Counted from the stretch's first letter, positions 1-7,102 are shown. The stretch: 9,610 nucleotides of DNA from M55B154 sp964345775 (GCA_964345775.1 CAYFSO010000115.1:1-9610), one strand, 5' to 3'. The notes: generated by a model not told the origin, from the sequence alone. Made by a program: numbers and translations.

Positions 1-248
1 TCATACTCTTCTTCAATTCCTCCGCGGCACTGGCCGGGCTGGTTACGGGCATGGGCCTTGATATATCCGGCTACGTCCCCAACGTGGCGCAGGACGTGAC
101 CGCACGTCATGGCATCTTTTTGCTGATGACCATAGTCCCTGCCATCAGCGTACTCATCGGTTCCGTGCTCCTGTATTTCTATCCTGTCGACGAGGCTATG
201 CATCTTAAGATGGTACGTGAAATACGTGAACGTGATAATACACAGTAA
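1..248 (+). CDS. GPH-family sugar:cation symporter (MelB-like), C-terminal part only
   Basis: This is the last 81 codons of a gene whose start lies left of the window; the frame is open from base 3 to the TAA at 246-248. What remains is the end of one membrane helix, a short loop (GLDISGYVPN) and a final hydrophobic helix (roughly GIFLLMTIVPAISVLIGSVL), then the polar tail YFYPVDEAMHLKMVREI. The 'Y-P-[LV]-[DT]-E... EI/EL' tail after the twelfth helix is typical of glycoside-pentoside-hexuronide symporters, inner-membrane proteins that import sugars with Na+ or H+. The substrate cannot be read from this part. The internal ATG at 51 is unlikely to be a real start, because the helix begins upstream of it. 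An inverted-repeat element starts only five bases after the stop. The family call is fairly safe; a related MFS carrier is the alternative. Confidence 0.72.
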   Translation, partial: ILFFNSSAALAGLVTGMGLDISGYVPNVAQDVTARHGIFLLMTIVPAISVLIGSVLLYFYPVDEAMHLKMVREIRERDNTQ

Positions 249-253
249 GGTGT

Positions 254-284
254 CACGCGGAGGCGCGGGGAACGCGGAGAGATG
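254..284 (+). repeat. Left inverted-repeat arm of element 1
   Basis: This GC-rich arm begins CACGCGGAGG and ends GAGAGATG. It is the exact reverse complement of 472-502. Confidence 0.85.
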
Positions 285-471
285 TTCAATGAAGGAACAT
301 TTCTTCTTTCAGTATTTCAATCAATAGTTGCTGGTTTTTTGATATGTATACAGATTTACAGGTTATGATATGCATAAAACCATTATAAAGACAAAAAATT
401 ACATCATATTTCTGAACAAACTATAATATATTGAATCGATATATTACCTGACGGAATGATAATATATTACT

Positions 472-502
472 CATCTCTCCGCGTTCCCCGCGCCTCCGCG
501 TG
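472..502 (-). repeat. Right inverted-repeat arm of element 1
   Basis: This arm begins CATCTCTCCG and ends CCTCCGCGTG. It is the exact reverse complement of 254-284, and the intervening DNA is strikingly AT-rich. Confidence 0.85.
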
Positions 503-520
503 AAACAATATATAATAGTT

Positions 521-548
521 TTTACTTTGACTTATAATCTGTCATAAT
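521..548 (+). promoter_or_regulatory. Candidate promoter for the M81 peptidase gene
   Basis: TTTACT at 521-526 (4 of 6 matches to the -35 consensus) and CATAAT at 543-548 (5 of 6 to the -10) are separated by 16 bp. They lie between the right arm of the inverted-repeat element and the gene start at 582. The region is AT-rich and has other TATAAT strings (511-516, 533-538), so the exact choice is uncertain. Confidence 0.3.
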
Positions 549-581
549 GTATGCTGAAGCATTATTCATGGAGGTATGGTC

Positions 582-2171
582 ATGATACAGACAAAACGCA
601 TGCCGGTAGTAGTTATCCATGTTTTCATTGCAGCCTTTTTATCGGTATTCTTAACAGCCTGCGGGAATGACATCACCAGTTTTGAAAACCCGCCGAAAGC
701 CGAAAAAACCATCGTCATTGCCGAGATGAAGCACGAAACAAATTCATTTTCACAAGTGATAACCAAAAGACGCAGTTTCGAGGCGGACAGCCTTGTATAC
801 GGTGACGACATCATCCCCTATGTTGTAGAAGAAGACAAGCAGCTTGGCGGATTTCTACAGGCGGTGAAAGACTTTGGTGAAGAGAAGATAAAGGTCATCC
901 CCGTGCTGAAAGCCACGTCCATGTCGGGCGGTCCGGTTGACGCAGGCTTTTACAGGCACATGAAAAAGACCATAGTTGACGGAATAGTGAAGGCCGGCAA
1001 GATTGACGGTATATACATATCCATGCATGGTACAATGGGTGTTGAAGGGATGCGCGACCCCGAAGGTGACCTGCTTGATGCCATTCGCAGCCGCATCGGC
1101 AACGATATCCCCATAGGTATCAGCCATGACCTGCACGCGAACCTCACGAAAAAACGGATGCGGCATGCCACATTCCTGGTAGGATTCAAGACCAATCCAC
1201 ATCGCGATCATTTCGAGACCGGGTACCATTCGGGTAAGATACTGGTGAACACCGTGCTTGGAAAAGTAAATCCGGTTATGGAATGGAACAAGATGCGGCT
1301 TCTAAAAGGGGGCGGCATGAACGTGGACTTCCTCTCACCCATGCGGCAGATATTCGGCTGGATGGAAGACATGGAAGATGACGACGAGGAAGTGCTGTGC
1401 CTGTCCAACTTCATGGTGCACATATTCATAGATGACCGTGAACTGGGCTGGAGTACCGTGGCAGTTACCGACGGGAACCGTGAAAAAGCAAAAAAGCTTG
1501 CCGATGAACTGGCTGATAAGAACTGGGCGGTGCGTGACGTGAAGCACCCTGAAGGCACATCTGCAGAAGAAGCTGTTGCCATCGCGAAAGACAAGAGTTT
1601 TCTGAGAAATCTCGGTACGGTTGTATTCTGCGATGCGTCGGACGCGGTTGGTGCCGGCTCTCCCGGCGGGAATACCTGGATACTGAAAGCACTGCTTGAG
1701 AAAGGCCCTGAACTGGTGTCCTACGTGCCGCTGCGTGACGGCGTTGCTGCACGCAACGCGTATAAGAAAGACATCGGCGAAGACATAACGTTGACGGTTG
1801 GCGGCAGGCTTGACCCGGTCTATAACCGGCCCCTTGAATACAGCGGAACCGTGGTTAAGAAGCTGGACATCAAGCGCCTGGGAAAGGTTGCCATCGTGAA
1901 ACATAAAGGTATTCACCTGATATTGACGGAGCTTGCGGATTCGTATCCGAAACCTTCTGATTTTACGGAGCTTGGATTGAGCCTGTGGAAGGCTGATGTG
2001 ACCGTGGTGAAGAACCTGTTCCCCTTCAGGTACAACTACCTGTTATATAACAGGAAAACGGTAAACGTGATCACACCGGGAACATCCAACATAGACGTAT
2101 TCAAACTGAAACTTGATTCCATTCCAAGACCAATATATCCACTGGATAAGGTTGATTCATGGCGTATGTAA
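582..2171 (+). CDS. M81 family (MlrC-like) metallopeptidase with lipoprotein signal
   Basis: Predicted lipid-anchored member of the M81 family, which includes microcystinase MlrC, a zinc enzyme that cleaves linearised microcystin; the substrate here is unknown. Start: GGAGG at 570-574 gives a 7-nt spacer to ATG 582 and only one base to the in-frame ATG at 576, so I chose 582 (529 aa). Residues 1-27 form a basic, hydrophobic signal ending in the lipobox LTAC (Cys27), so export and lipidation are expected. Family motifs follow in order: HETNSF (from residue 51), MHGTMG (~148-153), SHDLHANLT (~181-189), PHRDHFETG (~206-214), DASDAVGAGSPGGNTW (~351-366) and the C-terminal RPIYPLD (~516-522). In my memory of the family the stretch after GSPG usually carries Asp where this protein has Gly. 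Family members I know of lack an export signal. The gene stands alone, with a possible terminator downstream. Confidence 0.85.
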   Translation: MIQTKRMPVVVIHVFIAAFLSVFLTACGNDITSFENPPKAEKTIVIAEMKHETNSFSQVITKRRSFEADSLVYGDDIIPYVVEEDKQLGGFLQAVKDFGEEKIKVIPVLKATSMSGGPVDAGFYRHMKKTIVDGIVKAGKIDGIYISMHGTMGVEGMRDPEGDLLDAIRSRIGNDIPIGISHDLHANLTKKRMRHATFLVGFKTNPHRDHFETGYHSGKILVNTVLGKVNPVMEWNKMRLLKGGGMNVDFLSPMRQIFGWMEDMEDDDEEVLCLSNFMVHIFIDDRELGWSTVAVTDGNREKAKKLADELADKNWAVRDVKHPEGTSAEEAVAIAKDKSFLRNLGTVVFCDASDAVGAGSPGGNTWILKALLEKGPELVSYVPLRDGVAARNAYKKDIGEDITLTVGGRLDPVYNRPLEYSGTVVKKLDIKRLGKVAIVKHKGIHLILTELADSYPKPSDFTELGLSLWKADVTVVKNLFPFRYNYLLYNRKTVNVITPGTSNIDVFKLKLDSIPRPIYPLDKVDSWRM

Positions 2172-2211
2172 AAGTTACATAACAGATTTTCCTAATTGAC
2201 AACATTCGGGT

Positions 2212-2239
2212 GATGAAATAGAATTCATCCGTTTTTTTT
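2212..2239 (+). terminator. Possible intrinsic terminator after the M81 gene
   Basis: GATGAA (2212-2217) pairs with TTCATC (2224-2229) around a 6-nt loop. A run of eight T follows at 2232-2239 after CG. The stem is short; a bulged extension into the GGG at 2208-2210 may strengthen it. It lies 40 bases past the peptidase stop and 33 bases before the next gene start. Confidence 0.5.
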
Positions 2240-2271
2240 ATTTTATCCCATGTTACGCTTTGGAGGCGGTA

Positions 2272-3153
2272 ATGAAAAAAGTAATGATCCTTATCCCGGT
2301 AATTCTTATTTTCCTGTTTGTTTCTGTATCTTCTTCAATGGCCATGCACATGAACGCCGGTGCCTCGGTATGGTACGCCTGGTGGGATCCCATGTGGGAG
2401 AACTCTTTTACTGGGGATTCACTTGACATCACAAAAAACTACGATCTTGAGAAAGCTGATTTTGATATGGACGCTGAGCCATTGTTTGGGCCAATGATTT
2501 CATTAAGCTTTTCAGAATTATATACATTATCATTTTCTTTCATGTATGGAGAATACAATGCCGAATCATTTTCACATTACGTTGAAGAATCAGGAACTGA
2601 ATTTGAAGAATATTCAAAAATTAAATCAAAAAAATATGAAGCTGATTTGATGTTATCCAGAAAAATCAGCAATTTTTTTAAAGTATATTCAGGGCTTAAA
2701 ATACAACGGTATGACTACGATGAAGAAAGAAATGTATATGAAGCCCTGGGAAATACGAAAGTTAATACTGTAAAGTACAGGGAATTTGGAAATGGTATTG
2801 GTGCTGGTCTTGGAATTGGTTACACACAGCATTTAATAAACAACATCTATCTACTAACCAATGTTTCTGCGATTTTCATGTGGAATAATCTTGATCGAAC
2901 AACACGCGAAAATCAAGATACTTTATTTTCACCAAATATCGATTATAACATCGATTTCCTCACCTGGGGTGCAAACACTACCGCATCAATCGCATATTAC
3001 ATAGCCCCCGCGTCCGTGACGCTGGCAATCGGCGGACGGTACCAGCATCTCCGTTATAAACAGCTGAACCAGAAAGATGAAAGAGACCTTGACGGAAATA
3101 CCGATAATTTCTATGGTGTTACCTTCTCTGCACTGTATGGGTTTGAGATTTAG
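2272..3153 (+). CDS. Probable outer-membrane beta-barrel protein of unknown function
   Basis: I do not recognise a named family. Start: GGAGG at 2262-2266 with a 5-nt spacer selects ATG 2272 (293 aa); the frame upstream opens only at a TTG that overlaps this site. Residues 1-24 are a classic Sec signal (MKKVMILIPVILIFLFVSVS, then SSMA as a likely cleavage site). The mature protein starts with an aromatic-rich segment (ASVWYAWWDPMWE). It continues with alternating polar/hydrophobic strands separated by acidic turns, for example LYTLSFSFMYGEYNAES, KKYEADLMLSRKISNFFKVY and ASVTLAIGGRYQHLRYKQ, and ends VTFSALYGFEI. The pattern of about 8-12 amphipathic strands fits a small outer-membrane barrel, possibly a porin-like or structural protein. 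The middle (about 2450-2960) is clearly more AT-rich than the two ends. A diverged lipoprotein-associated or periplasmic beta protein is an alternative. Confidence 0.6.
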   Translation: MKKVMILIPVILIFLFVSVSSSMAMHMNAGASVWYAWWDPMWENSFTGDSLDITKNYDLEKADFDMDAEPLFGPMISLSFSELYTLSFSFMYGEYNAESFSHYVEESGTEFEEYSKIKSKKYEADLMLSRKISNFFKVYSGLKIQRYDYDEERNVYEALGNTKVNTVKYREFGNGIGAGLGIGYTQHLINNIYLLTNVSAIFMWNNLDRTTRENQDTLFSPNIDYNIDFLTWGANTTASIAYYIAPASVTLAIGGRYQHLRYKQLNQKDERDLDGNTDNFYGVTFSALYGFEI

Positions 3154-3363
3154 GATTGAGAGAGTGAGATGAGGAGTGAAGAGTTTATTTTATAGAAATT
3201 AATCTTGTTTGGAGATATAGTATTATTGCGCAAAGATACAGAAGTTTATGCATAATTAACACCGTTTTAATATAAACCAAAAACTATATGAAAATACTGC
3301 ACCTCCCTGGAAAGGATCACAGGCAGGGACAGCTAAACTAATACTTGAGGACGTAAATATTAC

Positions 3364-5166
3364 ATGAAACGAATTAAGAACATAGCAATTATTGCCCACG
3401 TAGACCACGGCAAGACCACCCTGGTTGACCAGATGCTGCGACAGACAGGTGTGTTCAGGGAGAACCAGAAGGTTGACGAACGCATCATGGATTCCAATGA
3501 TCTTGAGCGTGAAAAAGGGATCACAATATTCTCAAAGAACGCCTCGCTGGCATACGATGACTGCAAGATCAATATCATTGATACGCCGGGTCATGCGGAT
3601 TTTGGCGGAGAGGTGCAGCGTATCATGAAAATGGTGGACTCGGTGCTGCTGCTGGTTGACGCATTTGAAGGCCCCATGCCGCAGACAAAGTACGTGCTGA
3701 AGAAATCCCTTGAACTTGGACACATGCCCATCGTGGTGATCAACAAGGTAGACCGGCCCAACAGCAGGCCCCACCAGGTGCTTGACATGATCTTCGACCT
3801 GTTCATACAGCTGAACGCCGCTGACCATCAGCTTGATTTTCCGGTGGTGTACGCGTCCGCGAAAGACGGTTTTGCCCGGTACAACGTTGAAGACGAGAAC
3901 AATGATATTATCCCCCTGATGGATACCATCGTAGCCCACGTGGATGACTCCTCGGGTGATTCAGAGAAACCATTCCAGTTCCTGGCATCAGCCATAGAGT
4001 ACGATAATTACCTGGGCAAGATGGGGACAGGAAAGATACACAATGGTTCAGTAGCAGCCGGAGACGATATTATGCTGCTGAAACGGGACGGCAGCCAGGC
4101 GCCGTACCGTATATCAAAGGTGTTTACCTACCAGGGACTGAAAAAAGTAGAGACGTCGCGTGCATTTGCCGGTGATATCGTATCTATTGCTGGCGTGGAA
4201 AACATTGATGTTGGGGAGACAGTGGCCGACCGGGAGCATCCGGAACCGCTGCCGCTTATCGCCATCGACGAACCTACCCTGTCAATGACCTTCATGTCCA
4301 ACAACTCCCCCTTCCTTGGTAAGGAGGGAGCCCACGTCACCTCAACCAAGCTGTGGGAACGCCTGCAGCGTGAAACGCAGACCAACATCAGCCTTGTCAT
4401 CGAAAAAACTGACATGGCAGAGGCCTTCACGGTGAAAGGACGCGGAGAGCTGCAGCTTGCCATTCTCATTGAGAACATGAGACGGGAGGGGTTCGAGTTC
4501 CAGGTTTCACGTCCTGAAGTAATATTTCGAGAACTGAACGGCAAAAAGACCGAACCGGTTGAGCTTGCCATCATCGATGTTGCCGACGAATTCGTTGGTG
4601 TTGTCATCGAGAAACTGGGCATTCGCAAGGGCGAGATGATCAACATGATCCCCGGCAACGACGGATTTACCAGGCTTGAGTTCAAGGTACCCGCCCGCGG
4701 CCTTATCGGTTTCAGGAACGAATTTCTCACAGAAACCAGGGGGACGGGAATACTGAACCACAGCTTTTACGAATACGAGTATTACAAGGGTGAGATCCCC
4801 TCACGCAACCGGGGCGTACTGGTACAGATGGAAGCGGGAACCTCGGTTGCCTACGCGCTGAACACCCTGCAGGACAGGGGTGAACTCTTCATCGGGCCCG
4901 GTGTTGCGGTGTACGAAGGTATGGTGGTTGGCGAGCACAACCGCGAGGGAGACCTGCTGGTGAACGTGTGCCGCACCAAGAAGCTGACAAACATCAGGGC
5001 AGCCGGTTCAGATGACGCGGTACGGCTTACCCCGCCGAAGGATTTCAGCCTGGAACAGGCACTTGAATTTATCGGGCAGGACGAGCTGCTTGAAGTTACG
5101 CCAAAAAGCATGCGGATGAGAAAGAAGATACTTGACCGTACCGAACGGAAACGTGCAGCCCGCTGA
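3364..5166 (+). CDS. typA: Translational GTPase TypA/BipA
   Basis: Ribosome-associated GTPase of the EF-G/LepA superfamily. It helps 50S subunit assembly and is needed under cold and other stress; it acts in the cytoplasm. The 600-aa length is normal. GTPase motifs are complete: G1 AHVDHGKTT (11-19), switch I EREKGITI (48-55), G3 DTPGHADFGGEV (73-84), G4 NKVDRP (127-132) and G5 SAKDG (165-169). The EF-Tu-like domain 2, EF-G-like domains III and V (for example RGELQLAILIENMRREGFEF and PARGLIGFRNEFLTETRGTG) and the BipA-specific C-terminal domain (VVGEHNREGDLLVNV...KKLTNIRAAGSDD, about 522-552) are all present. The start is fixed by the family N-terminus MKRIKNIAIIAHVDHG. The nearest Shine-Dalgarno-like GAGG (3347-3350) lies 13 nt upstream, which is unusually far. 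The gene appears monocistronic, with 210 bp upstream and no strong terminator seen downstream. Confidence 0.97.
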   Translation: MKRIKNIAIIAHVDHGKTTLVDQMLRQTGVFRENQKVDERIMDSNDLEREKGITIFSKNASLAYDDCKINIIDTPGHADFGGEVQRIMKMVDSVLLLVDAFEGPMPQTKYVLKKSLELGHMPIVVINKVDRPNSRPHQVLDMIFDLFIQLNAADHQLDFPVVYASAKDGFARYNVEDENNDIIPLMDTIVAHVDDSSGDSEKPFQFLASAIEYDNYLGKMGTGKIHNGSVAAGDDIMLLKRDGSQAPYRISKVFTYQGLKKVETSRAFAGDIVSIAGVENIDVGETVADREHPEPLPLIAIDEPTLSMTFMSNNSPFLGKEGAHVTSTKLWERLQRETQTNISLVIEKTDMAEAFTVKGRGELQLAILIENMRREGFEFQVSRPEVIFRELNGKKTEPVELAIIDVADEFVGVVIEKLGIRKGEMINMIPGNDGFTRLEFKVPARGLIGFRNEFLTETRGTGILNHSFYEYEYYKGEIPSRNRGVLVQMEAGTSVAYALNTLQDRGELFIGPGVAVYEGMVVGEHNREGDLLVNVCRTKKLTNIRAAGSDDAVRLTPPKDFSLEQALEFIGQDELLEVTPKSMRMRKKILDRTERKRAAR

Positions 5167-5247
5167 TTTTGAAGCCAGGCTAAATCCATTATTGAATTAC
5201 TTCTTTACAATTTTCCGCTCTTATATACAGTCTACAAGAGGTCTTCA

Positions 5248-5817
5248 ATGAAGAATAAAAGTGTGATAATTTTTATTATATTAATCATGAGTATGGCAGT
5301 TACACATGCGGCGATACAGGCTGGTTCAGGGATACTGGTCCCCGATAAAGTAACAATTAATGTCAGCAGGACGGGAAACGATCACATGGTAACCGCCTCC
5401 GGTACCATCAACGCGGATATTGATTCGGTATGGCTCGCCCTCATCGATTATGATAATCACGAAGATTATATGCCTAACGTCGTTGAAAGCAAAATAATAT
5501 CACGCAACGGTACCAGCATGATGGTATTCAAGCAGATCAAGGTATCCTTCAAAAAGACTGATATGGTACTTAAGGTGACCGTCAATAAAGGCACAAGGAT
5601 TTGCACCTGGGCACAGCACAGTGGCAATTTCAGGAAAAACCAGGGAAAATGGGTTTTAAAAGACAACGGTAATAACATGACCCGTATAACCTACTCGGCC
5701 ATGGTTGAACCTGATTTCTACATGCCGGAATGGCTGAAGACACACCTGCAGGAGAAAAGCGTTCCTGGTATCATCAGGGCTGTCGGGAAACGTGCCGTTG
5801 AGCTGAGGAACAGATAA
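5248..5817 (+). CDS. Secreted SRPBCC (START-like) domain protein
   Basis: 189-aa exported protein with a helix-grip SRPBCC fold, a superfamily that binds hydrophobic ligands such as lipids, polyketides or quinones. AAGAGG at 5236-5241 sits six bases before ATG 5248. Residues 1-21 are a Sec signal (KNKS, then a hydrophobic core ending VTHA, with cleavage after THA or IQA). The domain follows: the strand MVTASGTINADIDSVWLALIDYDNHEDYMPNV carries the family's 'v.as...vW..l.dy.~y..~~P~v' pattern. Central strands (KQIKVSFKKTDMVLKVTV, CTWAQHSGNFRKNQGKWVLKD) and the long C-terminal helix (GIIRAVGKRAVELRNR) complete it. The stop TAA shares its last A with the ATG of the rhomboid gene, so the two are probably translated together. 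Periplasmic location fits a role next to the membrane protease; the ligand and function are unknown. Confidence 0.72.
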   Translation: MKNKSVIIFIILIMSMAVTHAAIQAGSGILVPDKVTINVSRTGNDHMVTASGTINADIDSVWLALIDYDNHEDYMPNVVESKIISRNGTSMMVFKQIKVSFKKTDMVLKVTVNKGTRICTWAQHSGNFRKNQGKWVLKDNGNNMTRITYSAMVEPDFYMPEWLKTHLQEKSVPGIIRAVGKRAVELRNR

Positions 5818-6491
5818 TGGATGCTTCGGGTAATTTTAACGTCTTTACATACATTTTCATTATTTGTACGGTCATTGTAACCATCATTACCTTCCGTAAC
5901 CGTCGCCTGTTCAATTCGATGTCATTTCACGTGCATCCCATACTTTCCGATGGGCAGGTGTACCGCATCATCAGTTCCATGTTTCTGCATGTAAACGGCG
6001 CTCACCTGATCTTCAACATGTTCAGCTTTTTTTCGTTTGCCCTCTACATGGAAATGAATTTTGGTTTTACCCTCGTTCTTCTTATCACATTCATCAGTGG
6101 CATTATTGGAAACCTGCTTGCTCTCCTTATACACCATAACAACCCCGGGTACAGGGCCGTAGGTGCCTCGGGTGCAGTGAGCGGCGTTATTTTCGCGTCC
6201 ATATTTTTGCTTCCCGGGGGGAGCGTTATCATCTTCCCCGTCCCCATACCCATACCTTCGTGGCTTTTTGCCATACTGTTTATTCTCATCTCTATTTACG
6301 GTATAGGCCGTTCAACGGGGAACATCGGGCACGAGGCACATCTTGGTGGTGCCCTGGCCGGCATTGCCATGGCGGTGCTCTTTCAGCCTGCCATTATTCA
6401 ACAGCAGACAGTGCTTCTTGCTGGTATAACGATCCCCGTGGTGGTGTTCCTTGTGTATTTCCTGGCGTCTAACTCTAAGAATCACAACTGA
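5817..6491 (+). CDS. Rhomboid family intramembrane serine protease
   Basis: 224-aa polytopic inner-membrane protein. Rhomboids cut transmembrane helices of substrates within the bilayer using a Ser-His dyad. Catalytic features are intact: FLHVNGAHLIFNM (56-68) has His58, His63 and Asn67, matching the TM2 residues that form the oxyanion hole in GlpG. GASGAVSG (116-123) supplies nucleophile Ser118, and HEAHLGGALAG (172-182) supplies the dyad His175 with the GxxxG-like packing motif of TM6. Hydrophobic segments are near 8-26, 50-80, 84-106, 116-134, 146-162, 174-190 and 196-216, so there seems to be one helix beyond the six-helix core. Its ATG overlaps the SRPBCC stop by one base (TAATG), which implies translational coupling. 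Substrates cannot be predicted; the co-translated secreted SRPBCC protein is a possible partner. Confidence 0.9.
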   Translation: MDASGNFNVFTYIFIICTVIVTIITFRNRRLFNSMSFHVHPILSDGQVYRIISSMFLHVNGAHLIFNMFSFFSFALYMEMNFGFTLVLLITFISGIIGNLLALLIHHNNPGYRAVGASGAVSGVIFASIFLLPGGSVIIFPVPIPIPSWLFAILFILISIYGIGRSTGNIGHEAHLGGALAGIAMAVLFQPAIIQQQTVLLAGITIPVVVFLVYFLASNSKNHN

Positions 6492-6500
6492 ACGGGGTTG

Positions 6501-6529
6501 CACGCAACGGCGCAAAGAACGCGACGAGT
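6501..6529 (+). repeat. Left inverted-repeat arm of element 2
   Basis: This arm starts CACGCAACGG and ends GCGACGAGT. It pairs with 6718-6746, with two mismatches (the 6th and 18th bases). Confidence 0.8.
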
Positions 6530-6717
6530 TGATTTCTTTATTCCCGTTTTGTCAGGAAATATAAAAGTTCAATCTATTCAGTTTTTTACGAATAATGGAT
6601 ATATTTGGCTTTTGGTTCGAAGTTTATATATTTCTTAGCCTTTAAAACTATAACATGAATATAACTCAACAGCTATCGGGAACCTGGATAAAAAACGAAA
6701 CTACCCTGTATTGAAAC

Positions 6718-6746
6718 ACTCGTCGCGTACTTTGCGCCGTCGCGTG
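6718..6746 (-). repeat. Right inverted-repeat arm of element 2
   Basis: This arm starts ACTCGTCGCG and ends CCGTCGCGTG. It is the near-perfect reverse complement of 6501-6529. Confidence 0.8.
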
Positions 6747-6792
6747 AACGATCCGTTATAAAACAGCATTCTCTAAAAATACGTTGCAATAG

Positions 6793-6821
6793 TAAGCAGG
6801 ATCATATAGTATATCTATAAT
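6793..6821 (+). promoter_or_regulatory. Candidate promoter for the GlsB-like gene
   Basis: A perfect TATAAT lies at 6816-6821, 26 bases before the ATG. The hexamer 17 bp upstream (TAAGCA, 6793-6798) matches the -35 consensus at only three positions. If real, the promoter may depend on an activator or an alternative sigma factor, as would suit a stress gene. Confidence 0.3.
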
Positions 6822-6847
6822 AACTTTAAAAATAAAAGGAGAATATC

Positions 6848-7102
6848 ATGTCTGCTACAGGAATTATAATTTTTCTGCTTGTTGGTTTACTGGCCGGATG
6901 GCTTGCTGGTGTTATATGGAAGGGAGTAGGATTTGGTCTTCTCTGGAACCTGGTAATTGGTGTTATAGGATCGTTTATTGGCGGGTTCATTTTTCAGCTG
7001 CTGGGTATTCACGGGTATAATATCATTGGATCAATTATAGCTGCATTGATCGGTGCCCTAATATTGCTGTTCATCATAAGTAAAATTCGCAGCATTAGAT
7101 AG
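6848..7102 (+). CDS. GlsB/YeaQ/YmgE family stress-response membrane protein
   Basis: 84-aa, very hydrophobic, glycine-rich inner-membrane protein of the family once named 'transglycosylase-associated'. Members are induced by general stress; the biochemical role is not established. Three helices are visible: about 5-24 (IIIFLLVGLLAGWLAGVI), 29-52 (GLLWNLVIGVIGSFIGGFIF) and 57-78 (YNIIGSIIAALIGALILLFI). The family signature GLLAGWLAG followed by N-x-x-x-G-x-x-G-[SA]-F-I-G-G is present, as is the conserved A-x-I-G-A in helix three. AAGGAG at 6836-6841 with a 6-nt spacer fixes ATG 6848. It stands alone between the inverted-repeat element and the FecR lipoprotein gene. Confidence 0.88.
   Translation: MSATGIIIFLLVGLLAGWLAGVIWKGVGFGLLWNLVIGVIGSFIGGFIFQLLGIHGYNIIGSIIAALIGALILLFIISKIRSIR

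Larger units (their letters stand above)
254..502. mobile_element. MITE-like element with perfect 31-bp terminal inverted repeats (copy 1)
   Basis: The arms at 254-284 and 472-502 are exact reverse complements over 31 bp. With one mismatch the pairing extends outward to about 250 and 506. The 187-bp interior is AT-rich and has no ORF of note. Each arm is built from three 8-nt units, cgcggagg, cgcgggga and cgcggaga, with one extra A before the third. A second element of almost the same length and arm design lies at 6501-6746, which argues for a dispersed family rather than a chance hairpin. I see no clear target-site duplication and no transposase, so if mobile it would depend on an enzyme elsewhere. 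If transcribed, the arms would fold into a very stable stem that could stop transcription or protect the symporter mRNA end. Confidence 0.6.
6501..6746. mobile_element. MITE-like element with 29-bp terminal inverted repeats (copy 2)
   Basis: The arms at 6501-6529 and 6718-6746 are reverse complements at 27 of 29 positions. They have the same plan as copy 1: 8-nt units cgcaacgg, cgcaaaga and cgcgacga, with one A inserted before the third. Total length is 246 bp against 249 bp for copy 1, and the interior is 188 bp against 187 bp. The interior is AT-rich without an ORF, and I could not align it convincingly with the interior of copy 1. As in copy 1, the element begins within ten bases of a + strand stop codon. 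No transposase and no obvious target-site duplication are seen. Confidence 0.6.

Noticed and set aside
285..471. Hidden gene (for example a GxxExxY ORF) inside the first inverted-repeat element
   Set aside because: The interior is AT-rich with frequent stops in all frames, and no family motif was visible.
576..581. Earlier ATG start for the M81 gene
   Set aside because: It lies one base from the GGAGG box, while ATG 582 has ideal spacing.
855..1916. Several - strand frames inside the M81 gene
   Set aside because: They overlap a clearly coding + strand gene and lack ribosome binding sites and recognisable domains.
2260..2271. TTG start for the barrel protein
   Set aside because: The TTG overlaps the GGAGG box itself; ATG 2272 has a proper ribosome binding site and signal peptide.
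3304..3329. Hairpin as a riboswitch or terminator ahead of typA
   Set aside because: It has only six base pairs with a 14-nt loop and no T-run or known riboswitch motif.
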